From the NCBI RefSeq assembly GCF_964355755.1, contig NC_092680.1, forward strand, positions 2,397,001 to 2,461,000: DNA of 64,000 bases, in the 5' to 3' direction. Below, piece after piece: positions 24,692-36,159 of the stretch (positions are counted from its first letter, which is position 1; each line of letters starts with the position of its first letter). The DNA comes from Antedon mediterranea (taxonomy: Eukaryota; Echinodermata; Crinoidea; Comatulida; Antedonidae). A program made the position numbers and the translations under genes. The notes under the pieces are model-generated. The model saw only the letters and a list, made by a program, of their open reading frames with translations. It was not told the origin of the DNA and made no database searches.

Positions 24692-24819
24692 TTAAGCACT
24701 GTCTACACTATCAAAAAGTGTGATATGCCCAAATATGGTAGTGATATGACATCATCATGTCCATATATGGTCACATCACATTTTGTCACATAAAGTTTGA
24801 TAGTGTAGACAGAGCTTCA
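24692..24819. mobile_element. Palindromic MITE, copy 2
   Basis: Same family as 16256-16412. It begins TTAAGCACTGTCTACACTATC and ends GATAGTGTAGACAGAGCT. It is shorter in the left arm: about 20 bp between the terminal repeat and GTGTGATATGCCC are missing. The centre TAGTGATATGACATCATCATGT is intact. Confidence 0.85.
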
Positions 24820-24824
24820 GAAAT

Positions 24825-26165
24825 AAATGCAATTTTAAAGAAGGAAAATATGCTATTCTGCTTAAAATATACAGATTGGATTCAACATATTAAATGTAAT
24901 TTTACATGTTATTAATAGCTCTTGTGTTTATTTCATCCATCCTTTCCAATTCGGAATAGTCATTATACAATTTCATAGAATCTATACCCAATCAAGAATA
25001 TGAACTGACCTTTATTGCATTCATAATATATTCTAGTGTGTTAAACAAAGCCTCATTATTTCTCAACGTACATAAAATTGATACAGGTTATATAATCTAA
25101 GATGTGTTAAGGGAAGGGTAAGCTCCCTTAATGTTAATAATTCATACACTGACCGAGGTAATATATCCCTATATGAATTGTTAATGTGTAAACTTTACAC
25201 TGCTATGGGGAGATATTAATGATTATCTTTAGTTGGACAGTTATAGACAAAATCTGTGATTTGTTTTGATATAGGCTATAAAGAGAAAATACCACTGAAG
25301 TACGCAGCGTTTACGCCAGAGTTTCGCTAAACTATATTGGACACTCCGAGGCAAATGACTGTGAATAACAGGTTTTGAGGCAACGCTTTAAAGTTACTCA
25401 TAAAGAGGTTTTATCGCTACATAATTGAATCCATACCGATTATATGTTAATGTTCGTTTGGATGTCGTATGAATTAATCGCAAGATATGTTCACGTTTAA
25501 TAATTTCGCGTTTAAAAAAACCTAATATTACAAAAATGAAAATACTATAAAAAGAACTACCGAAAACGCATAATGAAAAATAAAATATAAAATACTCACA
25601 TTATTCCTCAAATAACCTCTTCAAAACTTAATTTCTGCAATTAAGTTAAATTCCACAAATAGGCAATAAAAATATAAAGTAACGAAGCTATAACAAGTTT
25701 AATTGTTTCCATTTGGGAAAAATATGAAATCATATTTGACCCCATGTGGGGGTACACTATTCCATTATGTAAATACTTGGTGAACCGTATGTAGTATCAA
25801 AAGTCCTTCATCTACTTACGCCACTAAGGATATGTACGCTAATGTACGTATGTCTCATGGTTATCAGCATTCACAATGACGTTTAAATGTATGACGCCTT
25901 ATATTATGTACGTACAATACAAGGGACAATATCCTTGACGAATTTACTGACCGTCCTTGGTAAAATCGGTACCATATTTACCAAGGTACCAAACATTTTC
26001 GTTAGAAGTAGAAAAATAATTTATACAAAGAATGGGGTATAATCGCAATTCCGTAGATTATATTACGTTATGAAAAAAAAAATTAATCTATCTGAAGACA
26101 ACCAAGATTGCAATTTAAATTCATAATTTTTCTGAAATATTTTTAAAACAAAATTTAATGACAAC
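24825..26165. other. AT-rich non-coding DNA
   Basis: No gene was recognised. Confidence 0.5.
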
Positions 26166-26170
26166 AAAAA

Positions 26171-26240
26171 TCAACGTTTCGAATGAATCTTATTCATTTG
26201 TGCTTGAGAATGGTTCCATGATGGTTCCGAAACGTCGAGT
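26171..26240. mobile_element. Penelope-like terminus remnants, two opposed hammerhead-like motifs
   Basis: Plus strand: CTTGAGA (26203-26209), a ~19-nt spacer containing two GGTTCC copies, then GAAACGTCGAG (26229 onward). Minus strand: a perfect hairpin ATGAAT-AAG-ATTCAT (26197-26183) followed by CGAAACGTTG (GAAAC at 26180-26176). CUGANGA / stem II / GAAA / (G)UC is the core order of the small hammerhead ribozymes carried in Penelope-like element termini. Each motif here keeps only part of it, so these are decayed ends in head-to-head orientation. No Penelope coding sequence is present. Confidence 0.4.
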
Positions 26241-26310
26241 TATATAGCAAACGTCTCTTAATTCTTAAATATTCAAATAACAATTGGATCAGATTTACTA
26301 AAAATATTAT

Positions 26311-26529
26311 ATAATAGGAACCTTGATTGAAAATGTTCATCTGGTTTGTAGTAATAAGTTATTTGGAAATGTTCTTTTTTTCAAACCAATAATTAGTGAA
26401 CTAACCTAATGACAGTTTCGCTGTCCTGTTCTTCAGAAGAAGCTGTCCGAACAGGACAGCAAAACTGTCAAGGTTAGTTCACTAATTATTAGTTTGAAAA
26501 AAAGAACATTTTCAAATAATAGGAACCTT
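26311..26529. mobile_element. Inverted pair of Penelope-like termini bounded by a 14-bp direct repeat
   Basis: ATAATAGGAACCTT occurs at 26311-26324 and again at 26516-26529, a perfect 14-bp direct repeat. Between these, about 70-bp arms (roughly 26361-26430 and 26450-26515) are nearly perfect inverted copies around a short centre. The plus strand carries GCTGTCC (26442-26448), loop GAACA, GGACAGC (26454-26460), then AAAACTGTC, preceded by CAGAAGA. The minus strand carries CTGAAGA (26436-26430), ACAGGACAGC, then GAAACTGTC (26419-26411). These are hammerhead-core-like halves. The direct repeat reads as a target-site duplication from one insertion of an inverted, non-coding element. Assignment to Penelope-like elements is inferred from the motif. 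Confidence 0.6.
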
Positions 26530-26753
26530 AATAGGATGTTTCACAATATAAAATTATACATTATTTTATCATCATTTGTTTTGTTAATATTGATTATAAA
26601 ACATGAATTTAGCTATTGTCAGTGATTTGGTAAATAATGTTTAATCTGGTATCATTTTTGTATAAAGAATTATTTTAAATATGATAATACTTGTATTTAA
26701 ATAATTGTATTTAAAAAATGCTGCCTAAAGAGGTCTAGAGTTCATTCATATCC

Positions 26754-26871
26754 TTAAGCTCTGTCTACATTATCAAACTAGTTTGACAAAAAAAGTGGGA
26801 TGTGCCCAAATGTGGCAGTATGGTACCGATATGACACCATCATGAAAATCACATCTCATAAAATTTAGTCA
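26754..26871. mobile_element. Palindromic MITE, copy 3 (3'-truncated)
   Basis: Begins TTAAGCTCTGTCTACATTATC, keeps the TTTGACAAAAAAAGTGGGATG and GTGCCCAAATGTGG blocks and part of the centre, then degrades after ATCACATCTCATAAAATTTAG. The right terminal repeat is absent, so the element is truncated. Confidence 0.75.
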
Positions 26872-26874
26872 GAA

Positions 26875-29800
26875 ATTAATTTGAAGTCAAATGTTTTATC
26901 AACATTAAACAGAAATTCTACATTAAGAAAGTTTCTCCAAACTCGTTGTTGACTAATTCGGTTTACTAGCGGAAATGAATAGCTCCTAATTTTAAAATAT
27001 AACATGCACACAAATTGACGAAACCAGTCTGTTTAATTTCTCCAAAATATCGTGCTGATGTCTAAAATGTTTGTCATGCGCAAAATGTTTCTTGGAATGC
27101 TGGGAAATTTGGCAACAACTTTATAGCTTGGAAGTTTTGGCAAAAACTTTATACTTGCTTATATAGTTTAGTTGTTAATAGAATATTTACATTTCTTATC
27201 AATACCTGTATTTATTGACCTCAGAAAACTAAATGTAATAGTAGGCCAAAAATACTTTATTCATTTATTATACTGTATAAATTAAGCTAGCCATAATTTT
27301 TTCCTAACATTCAATAATCATTTTCTCTAAAAACTCATATTTGATTAAACATTGAACGAACACATAATGCAAAAAGATTTTTTTAGAAAATTACTGTGTG
27401 GAAAATTGGGTAAAATACATATACCAAATAAAACCCATTACCTAATTCATTTCATTTGTAATATGTAATATATTTTATGTTTCATATTTTCTTTTTATAA
27501 TATAAAACAGGTAAACAGCTTGTATCAAATAAGTAGAACAAGCTATTAAATGAAAAAGGTTTTAGTAATACTAATTTATTAAAAAATATTTGTAGAATAC
27601 TACTACTAATACTACTAAAATAAATAAAAAATGCATCAAAATTATCATTATTGAAAAAATCAAGAAAAAACATTTTATGACCTACATCTTGTAAAAACAC
27701 AATAAAGAAAAAAAAAATCAATTACTCGGTAGCTTGGTTATTGTCTTCACTGGAGAGACATTTTATGTATGATAATCATCTTTGCATTAGTAACTATCAA
27801 CATCAGTGTTGCCCTATATAACAACATTTACTTCTTCTTTTCTTGGACCATTGCTCTGTAGTCCGAAGAAGTTGCATAGTTACAAGAACTCGTGAAATTT
27901 AATACCTTATGTAACGTATGCTAGTTGTGTAAGCAGAATGGACATTATAATACCATTGTATCTGACATCAATTTTGCATTTATTTACTGCGAGAAAAAAT
28001 ATTTATAGGATGAGAAAATGACCACATTGTCGTTTTGTTAAACAAAATAGAGAATGACGATCACACTACGATCTTCATCTCTAGTAAATGTTTAAAATAC
28101 CAAATATCTTTTCTTCTTTTTTTTCTTGTTAAAATTGTTTTTGTGTCACTGAACTATATGTTTTGCTTTAATTACCTTTCCTTATGATATTCATGTTTAA
28201 TATAGGCCTAATGATTTTATCAGGTAGATCAATGCACAATATTGTTTCCTTCTGAAGTTATCTCTCCTGATATCCTACATTATGAACTTTTAAAATGCTT
28301 CTTTTAAATTAACAAAGCCCTACTATTTTAAATAAAAATGCATATTAGAAAAGCAGTGCTTCTATCTAAATAACAATCAAAAACAAACTAAGTTCAATCA
28401 AAATCACATAGTATCAACGTACAAAACAACTATTCCATGATTTCTACTAAATTTATCTTTCTTATGAATAAGGAAACTACTCATGTTCTTCTCAATTCAA
28501 ATTAAATAATATCTTTTCTTGTTTCCATTTCAAACATTATAGTTAAGAAGGGTATTAAAACAATCTATATTTTTTAATATGTCTATAACATAACCATATA
28601 AGGAAAACATGCAGCATAATAAACTGCATCATAAACAACATTTAGTTGTAATATTTTTAAAGAAATTCTTTCTAATATTTTATACTGGTACTTTTATTGT
28701 TGTAATATTTCTTTAAATTTATTCAAACCAAAATTGTTAAAACTTAGTGTCTGTACTACCCATGAAAAAAGGAATAAATTATAATAAGCATTAAAAACCC
28801 AGTAAAACCTTCTAAATTTAACTACCTAGGCGATGATTAATTTAACTCAGGTCCATATTGTTCTATAATGGTTTGAAATTTCCAAAAAAAATTGTGAAAG
28901 TATGAATGAATGAGAACAAAATTAGCAAACAAAGATTATGATTGAGCCGTGGCATTGAGGTGTAGTAAACAACTAATGAACAGACGATTATGAACAGTTA
29001 ATTTTCCTGTAAATGGTAATGACAATAATTACCTAGTAATTGTATGTCTGTATGTTTATTCAATGGATATCTCACATTTAACTAATAGTTCTCAATTAAT
29101 AGAAATATTACGTATTTCACAAATATAAATTTATGGATTTATGGTTTCGTTCGTTGCGGCTTCGTTTTTTTTTTATCATGGCTTGTTGCTTTGACCATGA
29201 GATTTAAATTAATTTATAATACAGCATAAAAATAATGAAGAAATGTGTTGTAAAAGTTTAAAGCAGTATATCAGGTTGGACATTTATTAACTCATGAAAT
29301 AATAAAATCTCAGACATAACCGAAAAAAAAGAATAAAATTGCTAAATTATTACACATACTAAACTCGTAGTGCCCTCGGAAAATTATATCTTAATCAAAT
29401 TTAGTATAAAACAAACATTATAGAATTAATATGGTTTGTACACAAGGTTATTTCGACGTTGCGTGAGAGGCCGGTGACCGAGGCACGAATATCTTGAATC
29501 AACGTACAATTAGGTACGTTGAAGAAAAAAAACCAAAAAAAACATGAACTCTACGGTTGTTTGAAGAAAAATAAAAAAGTGTTCCCTAAAGAAATCTATA
29601 AACTTTTGATGTGCCTATATATAGAAATTAAACGCTTTATGGAATCACTTGTTAAATTCAATTTATGTACAATTTATGTACAATTTATATGAATAACCTT
29701 ACTTACATTGAGTTAGTTTGGAGAAAAAAACTATTTTATTGTATGAGAACAAACAATTTATTACATGAAAAATTTAAGTTAATTATATATTACTTGTAAA

Positions 29801-30180
29801 AGTGCAGTAAATAGCAAATGGAGTGAAAATTGAAAAAATCCAAAATTTAAACAGATATCATTCTAGTAAATAATATTTTTCTATAATTAATTTGAGTAAT
29901 TTATGCTTACACCTTTATAATTTAAATAATCTAGAAATATTAATTGTTGAAATACCACACAAGTATTTTTTTCCAAAATGATAAATATTAATTAAAAAAA
30001 TGTGAGCTGACTGGTTAAAATATTTAAACAGGTAATGAATATATAAACAATCTAAAAATAGAACTAAAAATTTCCAAAAATATATTTAAAAAGAGTTTAG
30101 ACCAACTCTATAGTTTTAGCTTGGATAAGATAACAATGGTTAAAAAGTAAATTTTGTGACGCTACCAATAATTTAAGATA
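26875..30180. other. AT-rich non-coding DNA
   Basis: No gene was recognised. All short frames are of random, Phe/Ile/Asn/Lys-rich composition. A TGTACAATTTATGTACAATTTA direct duplication lies near 29664-29690. Confidence 0.5.
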
Positions 30181-30187
30181 AACTTAC

Positions 30188-30284
30188 TCGTATTCTTCTG
30201 CGAGAAATATTGTTCGAGAGAGATTAGGTCCTATATAATTCCAAGCATAGGTAAACACAACGTTTGGATGCCGAGTCTCGGTGC
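30188..30284 (-). CDS. Candidate internal exon, gene unknown
   Basis: The minus-strand frame 30297-30188 is open for 36 codons plus two bases and ends at a good donor, CGA|GTAAGTTTA (30187-30182). It includes HPNVVFTYAWN and ends FLAEEY, a composition far less AT-driven than the window average. A TTTGTTAG acceptor would start the exon at 30284, needing two bases to complete the first codon. That matches the phase-1 donor of the candidate first exon at 44525-44567. The acceptor's pyrimidine tract is weak. ATATAG, starting the exon at 30292, is an alternative. Not recognised as any family. Confidence 0.22.
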
Positions 30285-30299
30285 CTAACAAACTATATC

Positions 30300-33280
30300 A
30301 CGTTAGCGCACGGCATTTGCATATTATTAAAACAATCGGTTCTCTTAAGTTGAAGGCTAATTTAATTTTTTTTTGGAAAAATTTATATTCACGTTATCCA
30401 TTCACTCATTTAGGCTCACGTGACAAGATAAAAGCGGGTAAGCTGGTTAAGCACAACGACAGACCATCATCGAACGCATACCCAATGAGAATTTTTTATG
30501 TAAAGTATTATCTTTGTCACCGAAAATGAGCGTTGGTAATTAGGATAGGGTAATCATTGTTACTATATACATGTTAATTTAATTAACAACAGCTTCGTTG
30601 ATTTTTAATGCAAGCTAAAGAAATGATCATAGGTGATAGGTTCTTAACCTTCATTGTCCCCTGGACAACCTTTCAACCTCGGTTAATTTCCCCTAGCCTA
30701 ACCACATTATTGTCATAATTACCCTTATGTAAATTATATAAGACACAAGGAATGTGGTAATCATATAGTTACTTACAAAATATTGCGTAAAATGATATGA
30801 TCCATAAAAAAGCATTACGAAGAACCGCATATATCCAAGGTAAAAGGTACGATCATGCTTACATGTTCGGGAGAAATATATTTCCAATAGATAATTCCAT
30901 AATAGAAGATATACAACCGGTGCAAACAATACGGTAGAACTAATTCGACTTCAAATTGAAAAATGACCAAATTCGGTCGAGGATGGCGATTTTCAAGGCT
31001 AAGAAATAAACTGCGATTCTTTTGTATTCCAATGCAAGAATCTATTGAGCTATTGTGTACTCCCATTTTATAGTAACTCTATTGCCTCAATTTCCGTACT
31101 GTATTCCAACGTATACAAATATTTTGTAAATATCCGTCGCCATTCATAAAGGGTAAAAGGTTCATGTGTTGCACTAATGTGACCTTTTAACGACCTGTAA
31201 ACCTTGACATGGTTCCTTCGTTGTTTTTTCAACATTAACAAACATGTTATGTTTTGCCTCTTTGCCGTCGTGGTCAGTCCTTCAAACAATTATCACACAA
31301 CCGTGATTTCGTTTCATTGCCAAAGCAATAGGCTTGCGAACGAGAATTATACGCACTGCCGCAATATATAAATGGTTGGGAAAAGAAAGTATTCTGATGA
31401 TTTCAGACAAGTTTGTTTTTTTTATATAGCGAATTCAAGGAACAATTGTGAATTGTTGAATGACAGCAACAGCCAGTGGACACGCAACCCGCAAATTTGA
31501 GATGATTAGCTGCTGTGCATAGATACGCCCAACCTAGCTTTCTAAAGATATACTATGTTCCTGTTGACGTTGGCAAACATAGGCAGTATTCATCAACTCC
31601 TGTTCTGATAAACAAAATGGTTTCTTAATTTGTGCTCATCCGTATTTCTGATTTTCATTTTCGCGTTGATTGAAACCGATTGTCCACCGTAACTTATATA
31701 AAAGGATATGAATTTACATCAGAATAAGGCTGAAGTAATACAGGGCAATATGTGTCCTTTCGTCGACCTCTTAACCTTGCAGCAACACTGATGTGAACAA
31801 TATGTTTATAACATTAATTTGACGTTTCGATAATTATTATCATCCTTGATATTTTCCTTTACACAAAGCAAATACAGCAACAAATAAATTGTATATTCCG
31901 GTAGAAAGCGTACGAACAACTGAATACGTCGCAACGTTGTGGTTTTGTTAACAATCTGCCAATGGATATTTATTCCGAAAATTAACATATCTTGTCTGTC
32001 GTGCAACGGAAAAGTTTAGCCTCGAAACGGATCGCTATTCATGGCGTACTGTAGCCTTCGCAAAAGCGAAAAAAATTCATTTGCGAAAAAAACGATTTGA
32101 ATACAGGATATTACACATTTACAGTAAGTTAACGTTCGTTGAGTAAATTACAAAACAACAAAATATAATTATCCCGAGAAAATTAACTGGCCAAAAAAAA
32201 AAGCGTGTACAAACTTTTTACAATTTAGACAGGAATGACCACGTAACAAGCAGGGTTCTATAAAATCAATGTCATTTATGCAACGCCCTCTGCAGTTAAT
32301 ACCGCAAGTGTCATCAATGCCAAACTGCGGTAAGGAAATTTTAATCCAAGAACGAATAATAAATATGACAATCAAATTCGCTGGTAATTAGTTTTAAATA
32401 AAATATTTTTTAAACAAATATTTATTGAAAAGTACAATTTTTTAATTCAGTATTTTTAAAACTAAGGTTAAAAAAAGTTTAACTTATCGCTCTTAAAAGG
32501 GAAGAGTTTTAAGATGTAATTAATTACTTTTTTTCATGGCCAAATCGATCTCTTATTTAATTATAAAAAGGTTATACCTCTATATTATATAATTTTTTTA
32601 TTGTCCAAAAAAAAGTGTATAGAGATTAACCGCATTGCACTTAAATTCAACTTGGTGTTGTGAAATATTTGGTTCACAGTAAGGTCACAAAAGAAAAGTC
32701 CATTGGATGGGTGAACTTGCTGCCTGCTTCCTTATTGGCCTACCTGAAAGCTTCAAATACATTAACCTTTGGCCCTACACATTAGGCCATATCGGGATTC
32801 CAGGCCACCACATAACAAGAATGTCATAAGCCTATCGACCCAGTCGAAGCAACGTCACAAGGCCATACGCAGCAAGATTCAGATAGCAATCGTACGTATC
32901 ACACAGGCCTACAGCTAGCCTACCATAGCAATTTTACGACCAATCGGATTGGATTGAATTGAGGTGACATTGACCAAGTCAACTTGAAGGGCGAGTGATG
33001 TTAACTAGCAGTAATTGCATCCACTGGAAGTCCCCATAAACTTATCCTCTTTTGTTCTCCAAACTTCAAACCAAGAACCTTGGATATATGTTTAACAGCT
33101 TACGTGCGAACGGCAACCATTCTACATTGTAGTGTATACAGACATGACTGACAATTATTGCATACGCTTTTTAACTGGTCCTATTATTATAAACAATTCA
33201 AAGGGTCTGTCGAACAATTCTAATTACATGGAATCTTCTTTTCTTTATATTTCAACAATTCTTTTTATTTAAGGATTAAT
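30300..33280. other. Non-coding DNA, locally richer in CpG
   Basis: No gene was recognised. The minus frames at 30815-31289 overlap in different frames and show no motif. From 32.7 to 33.1 kb the sequence is less AT-rich and contains the perfect palindrome CCAATCGGATTGG (32940-32952), with a CCAAT motif on each strand. It could be regulatory, but nothing more can be said from sequence alone. Confidence 0.35.
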
Positions 33281-33285
33281 TTCAG

Positions 33286-33395
33286 CCAAGAAGATGAGGG
33301 CGCTATTTTCCCCGTATTTTAGTAAAGTTATGCTAAAACTTTCGGGTGACCATGTTGGCCATGGACGTGCATGTTACGCGACAGGTTCCCGTTAA
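33286..33395 (+). CDS. Candidate terminal exon, gene unknown
   Basis: A fair acceptor (AAGGATTAATTTCAG, ending 33285) opens 36 codons ending at TAA 33393-33395. The frame needs two bases from the previous exon and includes an internal ATG. The peptide contains MRALFSPYFSKVMLKLSG and then a Gly/His-rich end. It has several CpG and little AT bias. No polyadenylation signal of good position was identified, and the peptide is not recognised. It may be chance. Confidence 0.15.
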
Positions 33396-33399
33396 AAAA

Positions 33400-35205
33400 A
33401 ACGTAACAAACTTTATTCCATAATTATAATTGGTACAGTATATTCGATATTTAGTTTTACATAATACATTAATTATGCTATTTTATTAGATTATTACGTT
33501 GAAGGATAAATATGTTATGAATATTCATTATGTTGTCTGCATACGACACAGAAATGAAAAAAATGCAAAAACTGAAAAAAACTTCACATGGTTTTTTTGT
33601 CCTTCAGATAAACATCTAAAACCTTAAAAACCGATCATAAATACAATTTAATATTTTATTGTTAGGAAAATCTTATGTTTACGGTTCACCGCACAAAAAT
33701 AACAAATTTATCGTATAACATTGGGTGCTTTGAAGATACTTTTCAGCATTTATGTTCTGTAACCAGGTTCACCTTTTGACACGATGAAGCTGAAACCATC
33801 TTGATATGAAGTTATGAGCGATAATATAATATTTTTATGACATAATTGCACACACTAAGCAATTAAACCTAAAAATTTTTATTGGATACTTTGTAATTAA
33901 ATTAATTTTAAGAAGTACAGTTTTTATCTAAATAATGTGTCTCAATTGCGTTCAGTCATTTTGAATTATTATATCTTATTTGCATAAATGTTTTGGCGAA
34001 GAATATCGAAAATGGCTAAATGAGGTAAAGAACAATTAAATTTGCATAAGCATTTTGAAAATCGAAAATGGCTAAACGATATAAAGTACAATTTGTTTTA
34101 AAAATGAATGAATATATTAATCATCATATAATTAATATTTACAAATAAATAATAAAACTTGTCCTTCTAAAATAAAGCCACCCGTTCAAGTTGCGGTGCA
34201 TGGTGTTCAGGAAGTAGTTATCGACTTTTTGTTTTCCAAATGACTGCACCTTTAAACTATGTAACTATCGCATCAAAAAGTCATTCATGTTCAGAAACAT
34301 ATTTCATTAATATATTCATTCTGAATAGTACAAATTTTGGTGGGTGAGAATTTAGTAAATTTAATGTTATTATTTTATGCTCATATTTCAAGTTGTGACA
34401 TACCAAGTTGATGTATGTAGAACATGCATTAAAACATAAACATTATTTATGAATTATAATTATACGCATTAATTCAATTTCAAGGTTACAAATACTATTA
34501 ATTAATGTTAACAGATGTCTTTCAAAATTGTATTGTGAAACATAAAGAAGCATTTTTCAATACTTTTTTAACTACTTTTATTTGCGATAATAAATTTAAA
34601 AAAAAATTTGTTTTAGCACTTAACCAAAAGCATATCTCACTCTATTTTAAATGAAAATACTGAAACCCATGTTCCATTATGGCTTAGGTATTGTCATGTC
34701 AAATGCTAGATTTAAGCCCATAACCTGTGCGGTAGTCAATGATTTTATAAATGGACAGACAGACAAACAAAACCCTAAAATTATTGACGAGAGAGAGTGA
34801 TACATTTTAAGGGTTTTTCATATCCTCTAACATCTTTTTTTGTACAGTAAACAATCAACGTTGGAAAAGAAATAAGAAATAACTATATTCTTCAGAGTGT
34901 ATGTGTATTATGTTACATACTAACGGCTTTACTTAAAAATAAAATAATCATGCACTATTTAACTTGTAAACCAACCATTCAAACAAAAGGAATATTAGCC
35001 AGGTACAAAATAATTCCCTATGATTTAACTACAAAGAAAGTAAGCTATCGCGCATCATATTTTAATCTTAATTTTAGGCTGGGACCACCCACATCTATTT
35101 TGTTTAAAAAAAATTATGATATTAAAGAATGGAAGACAAACGAAGTGCAAGAAGTGGAAGAACTGGAGACATTAAATGGAATAGAAGTCAGTTCCTATTG
35201 ACTTA
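33400..35205. other. AT-rich non-coding DNA
   Basis: No gene was recognised. A diverged ~61-bp tandem duplication (TTTGCATAA to CGAAAATGGCTAAA) occupies about 33978-34090. An 83-codon frame at 34950-35201 (contains RLGPPTSILFKKNYD) runs into the GAT microsatellite and has no recognised domain. Confidence 0.45.
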
Positions 35206-35207
35206 CA

Positions 35208-35369
35208 ATAATGACGATGATGATAATGATAATGATGATGATGATAATGATGATGCTGATAATGATAATGATAATGATGATGATGATGCTGATGATGATG
35301 CTGATGATGATGAGATGATGATGATGATGATGATGATGATGCTGATGCTGATGCTGATGATGATAATGC
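35208..35369 (+). repeat. GAT/AAT microsatellite with GCT interruptions
   Basis: About 160 bases of GATGAT repeats, with AAT and GCT variants clustered in separate parts of the array. Open frames across it read as Asp/Asn/Ala runs, Met runs, or His/Ser/Ile runs on the other strand. These are expected from any stop-free trinucleotide array and are not evidence for a gene. Short TGATGA tails also end some LINEs, such as the one near 63.3 kb, but no LINE remnant is recognisable immediately upstream here. Confidence 0.95.
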
Positions 35370-36037
35370 AAAAATAGAAACATAGTACTTAGTAGTATTC
35401 CAAATATTTTCAGAGTGAAAATTGCTTCTGAGTTGGGAAAACATTCCTATTAATTATATATTATCTTCTTCTGATGCAGTCTTATGAAACACATAATTAA
35501 TAAAGATAATCATTATGTCTATATCATATGAGCATTACTTGTATATAAAACTTTTAAAGTATAATACCATGTTTTGTACATTTTAAGATAATAAATAAAA
35601 TGTAATAAAAGGTGTTGCTCTTTGCTTTATTAGATATCAGAAAGTGTTGCTACAGGTGGGAACTATATATCTTTATATATATATATGGACAGGGCTAATG
35701 TAGTGCAAAATGTGCTTGTATGTGATGATAATTACCATTAGGGAAAATGCGCTGTAATTAATCTGAAAGCTCATACGTCATTAGGAGACATGTGTCCGTA
35801 TGTAGAGATGCGAACATGTGTTGAAAAGAGGCACCATCGGCACATAATACATTCAAAGCGGGTATGGTTTTGATGTACGAGTTACATGTGAGAAATGACA
35901 CTTAATAAATATAACTGAATAGTTTGAGCCAGTTTAGAGTCGGGCAAATAGGTATAATGTAGGTTTATAGGTTAATGGAAACTATCTACAAATAAGTAGA
36001 GCATGAACATTTGCCCTGGATAACAAAAAAGAAAAGG

Positions 36038-36155
36038 TTTGGTGCTTGGCCTCCAATCCAAAAGTCATGGGTTCAATCATGACCTAGTGCCAGGGTTGTT
36101 TCTACACCTCAAAGAAACTCTCAGCAAAAAAAATAGTTTAAAGGCCCTAAGCATG
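36038..36155 (+). mobile_element. tRNA-derived SINE
   Basis: A-box-like GGTTTGGTGCTTGG is followed by a B box, GGTTCAATCAT (36070-36080), flanked by the complementary arms TCATG (36065-36069) and CATGA (36078-36082). The non-tRNA part continues CCTAGTGCCAGGGTTGTTTC and then ACACCTCAAAGAAACTCTC, ending in an A run (CAGCAAAAAAAATAG). This order of tRNA-like head, unrelated body and A-rich end is that of a tRNA-derived SINE. The cloverleaf is degenerate, so it is not a tRNA gene. Confidence 0.6.
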
Positions 36156-36159
36156 ATTT

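Noticed and set aside
25600-25640. Minus-strand exon between TTGCAG and GTGAGTAT
   Set aside because: All three frames contain a stop within the 35-nt interval.
35129-35444. Asp/Asn-rich, Met-rich, His-rich and Ser-rich frames
   Set aside because: They are products of the GAT microsatellite read in different frames and strands.
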